Assembly (NCBI RefSeq): GCF_900107275.1
Contig: NZ_FNPI01000003.1
Location: 124,001-188,000 of the forward strand
DNA: 64,000 nt
Reading direction: 5' to 3'
Source of the DNA: Evansella caseinilytica
Lineage (GTDB): Bacteria > Bacillota > Bacilli > Bacillales > Salisediminibacteriaceae
The translations under genes and the position numbers were made by a program. Below, piece after piece: positions 36,521 through 44,460 of the stretch (positions are counted from its first letter, which is position 1; every line of letters starts with the position of its first letter). The notes below the pieces were generated by a model. The model was not told where the DNA came from. It ran no database searches and was given only the letters and a program-made list of their open reading frames with translations.

Positions 36521-37375
36521 TCACCGGCGATTTCCTGGAACTTCCAAAGACATTCGTCCTAAAGTGCCTGAACGAAAATCCCGAAACAGCACTTCCGCCA
36601 CCCGATCATAATCAACGAGTCCGCCGCCCATTAGGCAGCCACGCTTTCGACCGATGGCATCGTACATTTCACCGATATCATCAGGCAAGACAGTCAGATT
36701 GTACCGTTCCTTCAATTTCTCGGAATAATGTTCCCGTAAAAATGTTAATAAAAACACGGTTGCGTCCTGAAAGTCGATGATTTCTTCCTTAATCGCACCG
36801 GTCAGTGCCAGGCGGTAGCCGACAGCCTGATCCTCAAATTTCGGCCAAAGAATTCCCGGGGTATCAAGAAGTTCCATCGTTTTGCCGACTTTGATCCATT
36901 GCTGGGCTTTCGTTACGCCGGGTTTGTCCCCGATTTTCGCAATTTTCCTGTTTGCCAGGCGATTGATAACCGTCGACTTACCGACATTAGGTATCCCCAG
37001 GATTAGCGCTCGGATGGCCCGCGGGTTCATTCCCTTTGCTTTCATTTTATTTATCAGCGGCTCCGCCAGCTTCGTCACCAATTGCGGGATTTTCTTTATC
37101 CCTGTTCCCTTCTGTGCGTCGATGCTCAGCACCATGAACCCCTTTGACTCAAAATAGCTGATCCATTGTTCCGTCACTTCTGGATCAGCTAGATCAGCTT
37201 TATTTAACAGCATCAGCCTCGGTTTATTTTTTGCAATGTCGTCGATCATCGGATTTCTCGAAGACAAAGGAATTCTGGCATCAACCAACTCGATGACAAC
37301 GTCGATGATCTTTATTTTTTCCAGAGCCTGGCGCTTTGCCTTTGCCATATGCCCTGGAAACCATTGAATAGTCAT
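36521..37375 (-). CDS. rbgA: Ribosome biogenesis GTPase RbgA (YlqF)
   Basis: 284 residues from [14 protein letters not shown], as in B. subtilis (282). Needed for late 50S assembly (uL6/bL27 incorporation). The G motifs are circularly permuted: NKAD (58-61) comes before GIPNVGKS (127-134) and DTPG (171-174). An in-frame ATG at 37384 (MHF-) is closer to the AGGAGG site (3 bases) than the chosen one (12 bases), so the start is uncertain by three codons. The frame upstream to 37558 lies inside the signal peptidase gene. Confidence 0.96.
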   Translation of the reverse strand: MTIQWFPGHMAKAKRQALEKIKIIDVVIELVDARIPLSSRNPMIDDIAKNKPRLMLLNKADLADPEVTEQWISYFESKGFMVLSIDAQKGTGIKKIPQLVTKLAEPLINKMKAKGMNPRAIRALILGIPNVGKSTVINRLANRKIAKIGDKPGVTKAQQWIKVGKTMELLDTPGILWPKFEDQAVGYRLALTGAIKEEIIDFQDATVFLLTFLREHYSEKLKERYNLTVLPDDIGEMYDAIGRKRGCLMGGGLVDYDRVAEVLFRDFRSGTLGRMSLEVPGNRR

Positions 37376-37391
37376 AAAATGCATTAACCTC

Positions 37392-37937
37392 CTATTCCAC
37401 GATCCGCAAATCAGAAAACGGCCAAAATACAATATTTGCCTTTCCGACCACCTCTTCGTACGGAATAACACCAATATGTCTGCTGTCTTTACTGTGCTGC
37501 CGGTTATCCCCCATGACAAACAAATGTCCTTCCGGAACCTCCTCGTATCCGGTGACATCGCGAAGATGAAAATCTCCCGTTAACGGCAGCTTCATCGCTT
37601 CTTCCTTGTACTTATCCAAATATGGTTCATCCACCGGTTCACCGTTTATATAAAGGATATCGTTCTCATAATATAATGTATCCCCCGGCAAGCCGATTAC
37701 TCGCTTAATATAATCTTTATTTTGCGGTGCATGGAAGACAACAATGTCAAAGCGTTTCGGTTCTCCGATTGTATAGCCGATTTTATTGACAATCATCCGG
37801 TCGTTGTGTTCAAGGGTTGGCATCATCGATTGTCCGTCAACGACGATAGGTGCAAAAAAGAAGTATCGGATGATGACGGCTAACAATAAAGCAACGATTA
37901 TCGCCTTCACCCATTCCCATGATTCAGATTTGGCCAT
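37392..37937 (-). CDS. sipS: Type I signal peptidase
   Basis: 181 residues. One N-terminal membrane anchor (about 10-30), Ser37 nucleophile in '[11 protein letters not shown]', Lys78 general base in '[11 protein letters not shown]', and the '[14 protein letters not shown]' box E. Cleaves secretory signal peptides on the outer face of the membrane. Lies between rplS and rbgA; several Bacillus sip paralogues exist, so the symbol (sipS/T/U or lepB) is a family-level choice. Confidence 0.95.
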   Translation of the reverse strand: MAKSESWEWVKAIIVALLLAVIIRYFFFAPIVVDGQSMMPTLEHNDRMIVNKIGYTIGEPKRFDIVVFHAPQNKDYIKRVIGLPGDTLYYENDILYINGEPVDEPYLDKYKEEAMKLPLTGDFHLRDVTGYEEVPEGHLFVMGDNRQHSKDSRHIGVIPYEEVVGKANIVFWPFSDLRIVE

Positions 37938-38157
37938 GTCTTTTCATCCTCCAGCAAAGTATCGTTAAAAAAATGGCAAAAACAATGCAAAACCATGAAC
38001 AAACTCGTTCTTTTCATTCCTGTCACTTAGAAAAAATGATCCGTAGTATGTAAACCTCATGCCGGTTTTATTTATTTTATCATATGTCTCGGTGAAGTGG
38101 TTAACAAGCTGCTGTTAATTTTTCCGAAAAGAGGTGCCCGAACGTACGGCAAGCACA

Positions 38158-38196
38158 TGAAAAAGAGAGCTTGCTACCTTTACAAGCCCTCTCTTT
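38158..38196 (-). terminator. Intrinsic terminator of rplS
   Basis: Minus strand: AAAGAGAGGGCTTG stem pairing with CAAGCTCTCTTT (one bulge), 9-base loop, followed by a short T run. Begins about 19 bases after the rplS stop. Confidence 0.65.
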
Positions 38197-38214
38197 ATGC
38201 GTTCTCGCTTTTGC

Positions 38215-38562
38215 TTAACGCGCTCTTTCTTTAATCCGAGCTGCCTTACCGCGAAGTGCACGTAAGTAATAAAGTTTCGCACGGCGGACTTTACCTCGAC
38301 GGATAACTTCCAGCTTATCGATGCGTGGTGAATGCAGCGGGAATGTTCTTTCCACACCGACACCGTAAGACACCTTACGAACAGTAAATGTTTCACTGAT
38401 TCCAGATCCGCGTCGTTTAATGATAACACCTTCAAATACCTGGATACGCTCACGGGATCCCTCGACAACTTTCACGTGAACTTTTACCGTATCTCCAGGA
38501 CGGAATGACGGAAGATCTGTCTTCAATTGTTCTTTCGTAATTTCACGAATAATATGTTCCAT
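38215..38562 (-). CDS. rplS: 50S ribosomal protein L19 (bL19)
   Basis: 115 residues, standard. Motifs '[20 protein letters not shown]' and '[18 protein letters not shown]' are characteristic. Located at the 30S-50S interface. It has its own promoter, so it is expressed separately from rpsP-trmD. Confidence 0.99.
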   Translation of the reverse strand: MEHIIREITKEQLKTDLPSFRPGDTVKVHVKVVEGSRERIQVFEGVIIKRRGSGISETFTVRKVSYGVGVERTFPLHSPRIDKLEVIRRGKVRRAKLYYLRALRGKAARIKERAR

Positions 38563-38645
38563 TCTGTTCGCCTCCTTCCCTCCAGATATTCATACCGGAA
38601 AACACTGCGGCAGCGGAACATCTTGATCAAGTGACAAAAGCCACA
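38563..38645 (-). ncRNA. Putative L19 leader (autoregulatory 5' UTR)
   Basis: About 80 bases lie between the promoter at 38652-38680 and the rplS ATG, containing self-complementary stretches. Bacillus rplS genes are known to carry an L19 leader motif here. I did not verify the consensus structure, so this rests mainly on position. Confidence 0.35.
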
Positions 38646-38651
38646 AATCAC

Positions 38652-38680
38652 ATGATACCACAAACAGAAAGTATTCTCAA
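38652..38680 (-). promoter_or_regulatory. Sigma-A promoter of rplS
   Basis: Minus strand: -35 TTGAGA (38675-38680), 17-base spacer, -10 TATCAT (38652-38657). Lies in the trmD-rplS gap. Confidence 0.65.
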
Positions 38681-38696
38681 TACCCTTATTTTATTG

Positions 38697-39434
38697 CTAC
38701 CGATTTCTTAAATCCTCTAAAAATGCCTTATCCTCTGCCGTAAGTTCCACCTGTTCCAAGAGATCGGGCCGGCGCTCAAACGTTCTTTTTAATGCCTGCT
38801 GCCGACGCCATCGATCAATCCGCTCGTGATGACCGGATAATAAAATATCAGGAACTTTGTAGTCCAAAAAAGCAGCAGGACGGGTATAATGCGGATATTC
38901 AAGCAGCCCTGTGCTATAGGAGTCGGTGACAGCGGACATTTCATTGCCCAATGCACCCGGCAACAGGCGCGTTACGCTGTCGGCGATGACCATCGCCCCG
39001 ATCTCCCCCCCGGTCAGGACATAATCACCGATGGAAATTTCTTCGGTCGCTAAATGCTTGCGGACGCGCTCATCATAGCCTTCATAATGTCCGCATATTA
39101 AGATGAGGTGATCTTCTTTAGACAACTCCTCCGCTTTTTTTTGATGATAACGTTCCCCCTGCGGGCACATCAGAATAACGCGAGGAGACGAATCGTTCTC
39201 CGACTCGCTTTTGACAGCTGCCACCGCATCAAACAACGGCTGCGGTGTCAGAATCATTCCGCCGCCACCGCCGTACGGATAATCATCCACCCGCTTATGT
39301 TTGTCGTTAGTATAATCACGAAAGTTCACGACATTGTAGTTAACAAGCCCTTTTTCCTGCGCCTGTTTCAAGATCGATTGTTGAAAAACTCCGGTGAACA
39401 TCTCGGGAAACAGTGTCAAGATAGTGATTTTCAT
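38697..39434 (-). CDS. trmD: tRNA (guanine-N1)-methyltransferase TrmD
   Basis: 245 residues. Makes m1G37 next to the anticodon to prevent frameshifting. The SPOUT trefoil knot carries '[13 protein letters not shown]' and '[20 protein letters not shown]'. The ATG overlaps the rimM stop (4 bases), as in most bacteria. Confidence 0.99.
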   Translation of the reverse strand: MKITILTLFPEMFTGVFQQSILKQAQEKGLVNYNVVNFRDYTNDKHKRVDDYPYGGGGGMILTPQPLFDAVAAVKSESENDSSPRVILMCPQGERYHQKKAEELSKEDHLILICGHYEGYDERVRKHLATEEISIGDYVLTGGEIGAMVIADSVTRLLPGALGNEMSAVTDSYSTGLLEYPHYTRPAAFLDYKVPDILLSGHHERIDRWRRQQALKRTFERRPDLLEQVELTAEDKAFLEDLRNR

Positions 39435-39955
39435 TCGTCCAGCAATCCTTCCATCGGATAGATAACAACTTGCTTTTCTTCGATATTTACGTTTTTCACG
39501 ACATCCTCAATATATGGCACAAGCACATCCTTCCCCGGATGCTTTCGCTTGACAACCCAGACATCATTTGCACCGGGAGAGAGAATTTCTTTAATGGTAC
39601 CCAGTTCCTCGCCCGCATCGGTAAAAACCCGGCAACCGATGATCTCGTGATAATAATACTCTCCCTCGTACAGCTCATCGGTTAATTTTTCCCGTGGAAT
39701 TTGCAGCAGGGTGCCTTTCCATTTTTCCACGTCGTTCACGTTCGCAAGCCCATCAAAGGTAAGCAAGTCAAACTGTTTATGCTGTCGCCATGAGGAAACA
39801 ATAACGGGCGTGCGTTCTCCGAATTCGTCGGCCACATACAGCTTGCTCCCCGCGGCATAGCGCTTTTCGGGAAAATCAGTTCGTGAAATAACTCGCACTT
39901 CACCCCGAATTCCGTGGGTATTGACAATTTTTCCAACGTTAAGCCAGTCACTCAT
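39431..39955 (-). CDS. rimM: 16S rRNA processing protein RimM
   Basis: 174 residues from [15 protein letters not shown], same length as B. subtilis, with GGAGG eight bases before the ATG; the frame extending to 39991 was rejected. N-terminal RimM domain (about 1-90) and C-terminal PRC-barrel (about 97-170, '[19 protein letters not shown]'). Assists 30S head assembly together with uS19. Confidence 0.97.
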   Translation of the reverse strand: MSDWLNVGKIVNTHGIRGEVRVISRTDFPEKRYAAGSKLYVADEFGERTPVIVSSWRQHKQFDLLTFDGLANVNDVEKWKGTLLQIPREKLTDELYEGEYYYHEIIGCRVFTDAGEELGTIKEILSPGANDVWVVKRKHPGKDVLVPYIEDVVKNVNIEEKQVVIYPMEGLLDE

Positions 39956-40364
39956 CGTCCATTCCTCCCTGACGGATTTCATGGACAACACCGTCTTTTA
40001 TCACTATTTCCGTTCCTTTCATCATTTCTTCCCAATTATCTCCCTCTTCAACCGTTTCAATCATCTGAATCGTGCCTTCGCGCAGCTCCGAGCCGATTTC
40101 CAATTCATCCAGTTGTCCGAGCTTCAGCTCATACTGTCTCATTCTCTCTTTTCTCCGCTGCACTTCCCTGCCAAAGCTTTCTTTTAAAGTGGTTTGGTAG
40201 GAGAGGTTATTTTTGTTTGCCTTCATTTTTTTATGTAATACAAACTCCAGCTGTTGAATTTCCCTGTTTAATTGATACTGTCTGCTTAAAAATTGTTCTT
40301 TTAAACGTGTCTTGCTTTTTTCGGTAAGGATTTGCTTAATGATCACCTTTTTAATGATCTGCAA
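39948..40364 (-). CDS. ylqD: YlqD family protein
   Basis: 138 residues. Conserved Bacillus protein of unknown function, located between khpA and rimM. The first 80 residues are basic and coiled-coil forming ('[17 protein letters not shown]'); the end (about 85-138) looks like a small beta domain with '[17 protein letters not shown]'. Its 3' end overlaps the rimM start by 8 bases. Confidence 0.93.
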   Translation of the reverse strand: MQIIKKVIIKQILTEKSKTRLKEQFLSRQYQLNREIQQLEFVLHKKMKANKNNLSYQTTLKESFGREVQRRKERMRQYELKLGQLDELEIGSELREGTIQMIETVEEGDNWEEMMKGTEIVIKDGVVHEIRQGGMDDE

Positions 40365-40395
40365 TTGTCACACCTCCTTAACAAGTGTATCTGCC

Positions 40396-40564
40396 AGTTC
40401 GCTCAAAAAGGGAAAAGCACCTTTTTGTTTATTTTATCTGCGACGGCTCGCTGTCTCCGCTCGCATGGACGGGGAAAAGCACCCTTCCATGCTTCTTATG
40501 CGGAGGCTTCGCTCATCGCTTCGAGTTCGCTCAAAAAGGGAAAAGCACCTTTTTGAGCGAACTC
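40396..40564. repeat. Repeat family 3: two CTCAAAAAGG hairpins
   Basis: Two near-identical blocks (AGTTCGCTCAAAAAGGGAAA, at about 40397 and 40524) enclose about 110 bases. The right one forms a perfect 17-bp hairpin GAGTTCGCTCAAAAAGG (40523-40539) / CCTTTTTGAGCGAACTC (40548-40564). Lies between khpA and ylqD inside the rpsP-trmD operon, where it must be transcribed. Confidence 0.8.
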
Positions 40565-40602
40565 TGCTATATGGAAAAAAGGGAGAGGACATACCCCACC
40601 CT

Positions 40603-40830
40603 TTACCCTATCTCTAAGTTAATACGTTTGTTTTGATTCGCCCCAGCTGCATTGACAACCGACCGAATCGCCTTAGCGATACGTCCTTGCTTGCCAATCA
40701 CCTTTCCCATGTCATCCGCGTGAACTTCTAGCTTGAGTGTGAGTGATCGGCCGTTTTCCACTTCCGTGACACGGACGTCATCCGGGTGATCGACAAGAGC
40801 CTTTGCAATTGATTCTACCAGTTCTTTCAT
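40603..40830 (-). CDS. khpA: KH-domain RNA-binding protein KhpA (YlqC)
   Basis: 75 residues from the ATG at 40830 behind AAGGTGA; an in-frame GTG at 40839 would add MSD-. The KH motif is 'GKVIGKQGRIAKAIR' (GxxG variant). KhpA pairs with KhpB/EloR as a small RNA-binding complex linked to cell-size control in Gram-positives. Lies between rpsP and ylqD. Confidence 0.95.
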   Translation of the reverse strand: MKELVESIAKALVDHPDDVRVTEVENGRSLTLKLEVHADDMGKVIGKQGRIAKAIRSVVNAAGANQNKRINLEIG

Positions 40831-40850
40831 GTCACTCACCTTTTAGTGGA

Positions 40851-40999
40851 TGTTCAAAAAGTCCGGGATACAGCGCCGGCGAATCTCAACGCCCGCGTTG
40901 TCTCTCCGCTGCTCACGTACGCCTGTGTACGCTCCGCTGCTCGAGCCTGCCGCGCCTCGATCTTCTTGCCGCCGTGATGTCCTCCTTTTTGAACACGCA
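40851..40999 (+). repeat. Repeat family 2, full copy between rpsP and khpA
   Basis: From TGTTCAAAAAGTCCGGGATA to GTCCTCCTTTTTGAACA. Terminal inverted repeat TGTTCAAAAAG / CTTTTTGAACA (11 bp). Interior TCACGTACGCCTGTGTACGC and TGCCGCGCCTCGATCTTCTT matches the copy at 36308-36457. Non-coding. Confidence 0.88.
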
Positions 41000-41018
41000 T
41001 TATTTTCACGCAAAGAGC

Positions 41019-41291
41019 TTATTTAGCGTTCTTTGCATTGTGAAGCTTTTCCATTAAACCTACGTTAGAGAACAAGTTGCGGACTGTGTCGGAAGGCTTT
41101 GCACCATCTAACATCCATTTCAACGCTTTTTCCTCATCTACGTTAAATTCCACTGGATTTTTCAATGGATTGTATGTTCCGATTTCTTCAATAAAACGAC
41201 CATCACGCGGTGAGCGAGAGTTAGCCACTACAACGCGATAGAACGGAGATTTCTTTGCTCCCATCCGCTTTAAACGAATTTTAACTGCCAT
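41019..41291 (-). CDS. rpsP: 30S ribosomal protein S16 (bS16)
   Basis: 90 residues from [16 protein letters not shown] with GGAGGTG upstream. Frame extension to 41354 runs through the promoter and was rejected. Family motif '[20 protein letters not shown]' is complete. First gene of rpsP-khpA-ylqD-rimM-trmD. Confidence 0.99.
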   Translation of the reverse strand: MAVKIRLKRMGAKKSPFYRVVVANSRSPRDGRFIEEIGTYNPLKNPVEFNVDEEKALKWMLDGAKPSDTVRNLFSNVGLMEKLHNAKNAK

Positions 41292-41325
41292 GTGTTTCAC
41301 CTCCATATATCTTACACAATTAAGT

Positions 41326-41354
41326 ATATTATCATAAACTGTACTGAGGGACAA
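41326..41354 (-). promoter_or_regulatory. Sigma-A promoter of rpsP operon
   Basis: Minus strand: -35 TTGTCC (41349-41354), 17-base spacer, extended -10 TGATAATAT (41326-41334; hexamer TAATAT). About 35 bases before the rpsP ATG. Confidence 0.65.
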
Positions 41355-41382
41355 CCCCAGTAAAGGAAAAAAACTTTACAGA

Positions 41383-41650
41383 GTGTTCAAAAAGGCATTG
41401 GTTCCGCTCGATGCGTCCCAATTCCGCCTAAGTGCTGCCCACGTACTATGGGGCAACGGCGAAATATCATCATCCTGGTTCCGAGAAAAACACTCCTAGC
41501 TGACTTGAAAAGAATGCATCGGCTCCACTCCTTGTCTCTTCCTCTGCAAGCATCGCTTCAAAGAATATCCAAGTGCCATCGCGCGCGATGACACGATGAG
41601 ACAGTTCGCAGCTTCCCGGTGAAGTCCGGCTCATTGCTTCATGTTGGATC
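41383..41650 (-). repeat. Repeat family 1, full inverted copy between ffh and rpsP
   Basis: Read on the minus strand it runs GAAGCAATGAGCC, GAACTGTCTCATCG, GCAGAGGAAGAGACAAGGAG, TGGAGCCGATGCATTCTTTT, then GGAACCAATGCCTTTTTGAA. Same blocks as 32965-33187, with an extra segment of about 50-70 bases before the end. Separates ffh from rpsP. Confidence 0.83.
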
Positions 41651-41656
41651 AAATAC

Positions 41657-43006
41657 TTACATAAACGGCAACTTAAAGCCGCCCTTTTTCTTTCCCTTGC
41701 CCTTCTGCATTCCGGTCATTTGCTTCATCATTTTTTTCATTTCCGAAAATTGCTTGATCAGCCGATTCACTTCCTGCACAGAGGTGCCGCTTCCTTTCGC
41801 TATTCGGCGTCGGCGGCTGGAATTGATGATCGCCGGGTCCTGCTTTTCCGCTTTTGTCATTGATTTGACGATCGCTTCGACGTGAACCAGTTGCTTGTCG
41901 TCGACTTGAATATTTTTCATGCCCTTCATCTTGCCAGCACCAGGGAGCATTCCTAATAATTCGTCCAAAGGGCCCATGCTCTTCACTTGTTCTAACTGCT
42001 CAAGAAAGTCGTCAAACGTCAGTTCATTGGTACGCATTTTCCGTTCCAATTCCTTGGCTTTGGCTTCATCCACATTCGTCTGTGCCTTTTCAATTAACGT
42101 GAGCACGTCACCCATGCCTAAGATTCGCGAAGCCATCCGATCCGGATAAAAAGGCTCCAATGCGTCGACCTTCTCGCCCATTCCGGCAAATTTAATCGGC
42201 GTTCCCGTCACCGCTTTGACGGAAAGAGCCGCACCGCCCCGTGTATCGCCGTCCAGCTTTGTCAGAACTATCCCGGTAATACCAAGGCGTTCGTTAAAGC
42301 TCTCCGCGACATTAACGGCATCCTGTCCGGTCATCGCATCGACGACGAGAAGGATTTCGTCAGGGTCTGCCAGGGCTTTAATGTCATCCAGTTCCTTCAT
42401 CAGATCTTCATCCACATGAAGCCGGCCGGCGGTATCGATCAACACGTAGTCGTGATGTTCTTCCTTTGCTTTAGCCAAGGCATTTTTCGTAATCTCTACT
42501 GGACTGACCTGATCCCCCATGGAAAAAACGGGGATATCGAGCTGCTTCCCGAGCGTTTCCAATTGCTTGATCGCCGCAGGCCGATATATATCGGCAGCAA
42601 CCATCAACGGCTTGCGATTATGCTTCTTTCGCAGATGATTTGCCAGCTTTGCGGTAGTCGTAGTTTTCCCCGCCCCCTGCAAACCTGCCATCATCACAAT
42701 GGTAGGCGGTTTATTGGCGACGGCAATCTTGCTTTGCTCACCGCCCATCAGTGCCGTCAGCTCCTCATTGACAACCTTAATCACCTGTTGCCCCGGAGTT
42801 AAGCTTTTCAGCACTTCCTGACCGACTGCCCGCTCTTTTACGCTCGTGATAAATTCCTTTACAACCTTGAAGTTAACGTCCGCTTCCAGCAAGGCAAACC
42901 GGACTTCTCTCATCATTTCTTTTACATCCGCTTCCGATACCTTTCCTTTGCCGCGGATTTTATTCAAGGTTCCCTGCAGACGTTCTGCCAAACCTTCGAA
43001 TGCCAT
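41657..43006 (-). CDS. ffh: Signal recognition particle protein Ffh
   Basis: 449 residues. N domain (1-90), G domain with GLQGAGKTT at 108-116, 'DTAGRLHVDEDLM' and 'TKLDGDTRGGAAL', and a Met-rich M domain (about 300-449) that binds signal sequences and 4.5S RNA, ending in a basic 'KGKGKKKGGFKLPFM'. Follows ylxM by 12 bases. Confidence 0.99.
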   Translation of the reverse strand: MAFEGLAERLQGTLNKIRGKGKVSEADVKEMMREVRFALLEADVNFKVVKEFITSVKERAVGQEVLKSLTPGQQVIKVVNEELTALMGGEQSKIAVANKPPTIVMMAGLQGAGKTTTTAKLANHLRKKHNRKPLMVAADIYRPAAIKQLETLGKQLDIPVFSMGDQVSPVEITKNALAKAKEEHHDYVLIDTAGRLHVDEDLMKELDDIKALADPDEILLVVDAMTGQDAVNVAESFNERLGITGIVLTKLDGDTRGGAALSVKAVTGTPIKFAGMGEKVDALEPFYPDRMASRILGMGDVLTLIEKAQTNVDEAKAKELERKMRTNELTFDDFLEQLEQVKSMGPLDELLGMLPGAGKMKGMKNIQVDDKQLVHVEAIVKSMTKAEKQDPAIINSSRRRRIAKGSGTSVQEVNRLIKQFSEMKKMMKQMTGMQKGKGKKKGGFKLPFM

Positions 43007-43018
43007 AATTTATGCCCC

Positions 43019-43348
43019 CTATTCCAGTTTCTCGAGAGATGCAATGATCTCGATCATTGTATCGGGACTTCCATTGTTCTGTATGATAGACGCAAGTTTT
43101 TTGTATAAACTTTGGCGCTTTTCATATCGTTGTAAAAGCATCAGCTTCTCTTCGTACTCCTCTAACAGAGCTTCCGTGCGCTTGATATTATCATAGACTG
43201 CCTGACGGCTGACTTGAAAATGATCGGCAATTTCTCCTAATGACCAGTCATCGAGATAATACAGTGTCATATACTGATTTTGTTTGTCTGTCAGGAGCGC
43301 CTGATAAAAATCATATAGATAATTCATGCGGATTGTTTTATCAATCAA
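43019..43348 (-). CDS. ylxM: Signal recognition particle-associated protein YlxM
   Basis: 109 residues from a TTG at 43348 (B. subtilis 110); a GTG at 43357 is an alternative, and the frame open to 43420 is too long for the family. Sigma-70 region 4-like helix-turn-helix: '[20 protein letters not shown]' and '[20 protein letters not shown]'. Known to associate with the SRP pathway in streptococci; always upstream of ffh. Confidence 0.93.
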   Translation of the reverse strand: MIDKTIRMNYLYDFYQALLTDKQNQYMTLYYLDDWSLGEIADHFQVSRQAVYDNIKRTEALLEEYEEKLMLLQRYEKRQSLYKKLASIIQNNGSPDTMIEIIASLEKLE

Positions 43349-43432
43349 ATGCTCCACCGCCCTGTTAAGGAAATTCACTTTACAAGAACCAATCATACAA
43401 GACAAACGAAAGACTGTCAAGTTTTTACCTTG

Positions 43433-44428
43433 TCAGTTTTCCGCCGCTTCCGCTTCATCAAGAACATCGGCAAACAGCCCGTGGACGTATTGCTCCGGAA
43501 CGAATTCCTGCAAGTCGTCCATCCCTTCACCGAGCCCGACAAACTTTACCGGGATGTCCAGTTCGTGGCGGATAGCCAGGACAATGCCTCCTTTTGCCGT
43601 GCCGTCCAGCTTCGTCAAAATGATGCCGGAAACGTCGGTAGCCTGGCCGAACGTTTTCGCCTGACTCATGGCATTCTGTCCGGTTGTTGCATCAAGCACA
43701 AGCAGCACTTCATGCGGAGCACCTGGTATTTCCCTGGTAATAACCCGTTTCACCTTTTCTAGCTCCTTCATCAAATTGACTTTATTTTGCAAGCGGCCGG
43801 CCGTATCGCATAACAAAATGTCTGCATTTCGCGATTTCGCAGCTTGAAGGGCATCGAACATGACGGCAGCAGGATCGGAGCCTGCCTGCTGTTTGATCAC
43901 ATCAACGTCGACACGCTGCCCCCACACTTCCAATTGTTCTATCGCACCGGCGCGAAAGGTGTCGCCGGCAGCGAGGAGAACTTTCTTTCCTTCCTGCTTG
44001 AATTTATGCGCCATTTTTCCAATCGTCGTCGTTTTACCGACACCGTTGACGCCGACAAACAGGATGACCGTGAGCCCGTCCTCCTGCACCTTCAGCTTCG
44101 TCTCCCCTTCGGCCCCTTCCAACAGCTCAGCCAATTTTTCCGTTATGAGCGGCTGGATATCGTGAGCTTCCCGAATGTTGCGGGTGCGCGCTTCATCCTT
44201 TAATTCGTCGATGAGCTCCATCACGGTGTGCACTCCGACGTCCGCCGAGATTAAAATTTCCTCCAGCTCTTCAAAAAATTCTTCATCGACTTTCCGATAA
44301 TTTTTTACGAGATCATTCATCTTACCGACGAAGGAATCTCTCGTTTTCGTCAATCCTTCCCTGAATTTTTCTGTTACTGTTTCTGTCTGACTCGAAATTT
44401 TTTCCTTTATTTTTTTGAAAAAATTCAT
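43433..44428 (-). CDS. ftsY: SRP receptor FtsY
   Basis: 331 residues from [12 protein letters not shown] with GGAGGG upstream. A short basic N-terminal helix contacts the membrane; NG domain with GVNGVGKT at 126-133, '[13 protein letters not shown]' and '[13 protein letters not shown]'. Delivers ribosome-nascent chains with Ffh to SecYEG. Lies 32 bases after smc. Confidence 0.98.
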   Translation of the reverse strand: MNFFKKIKEKISSQTETVTEKFREGLTKTRDSFVGKMNDLVKNYRKVDEEFFEELEEILISADVGVHTVMELIDELKDEARTRNIREAHDIQPLITEKLAELLEGAEGETKLKVQEDGLTVILFVGVNGVGKTTTIGKMAHKFKQEGKKVLLAAGDTFRAGAIEQLEVWGQRVDVDVIKQQAGSDPAAVMFDALQAAKSRNADILLCDTAGRLQNKVNLMKELEKVKRVITREIPGAPHEVLLVLDATTGQNAMSQAKTFGQATDVSGIILTKLDGTAKGGIVLAIRHELDIPVKFVGLGEGMDDLQEFVPEQYVHGLFADVLDEAEAAEN

Positions 44429-44460
44429 CTGTTTCCCTCCAACTATCATTTCAGTAACCG

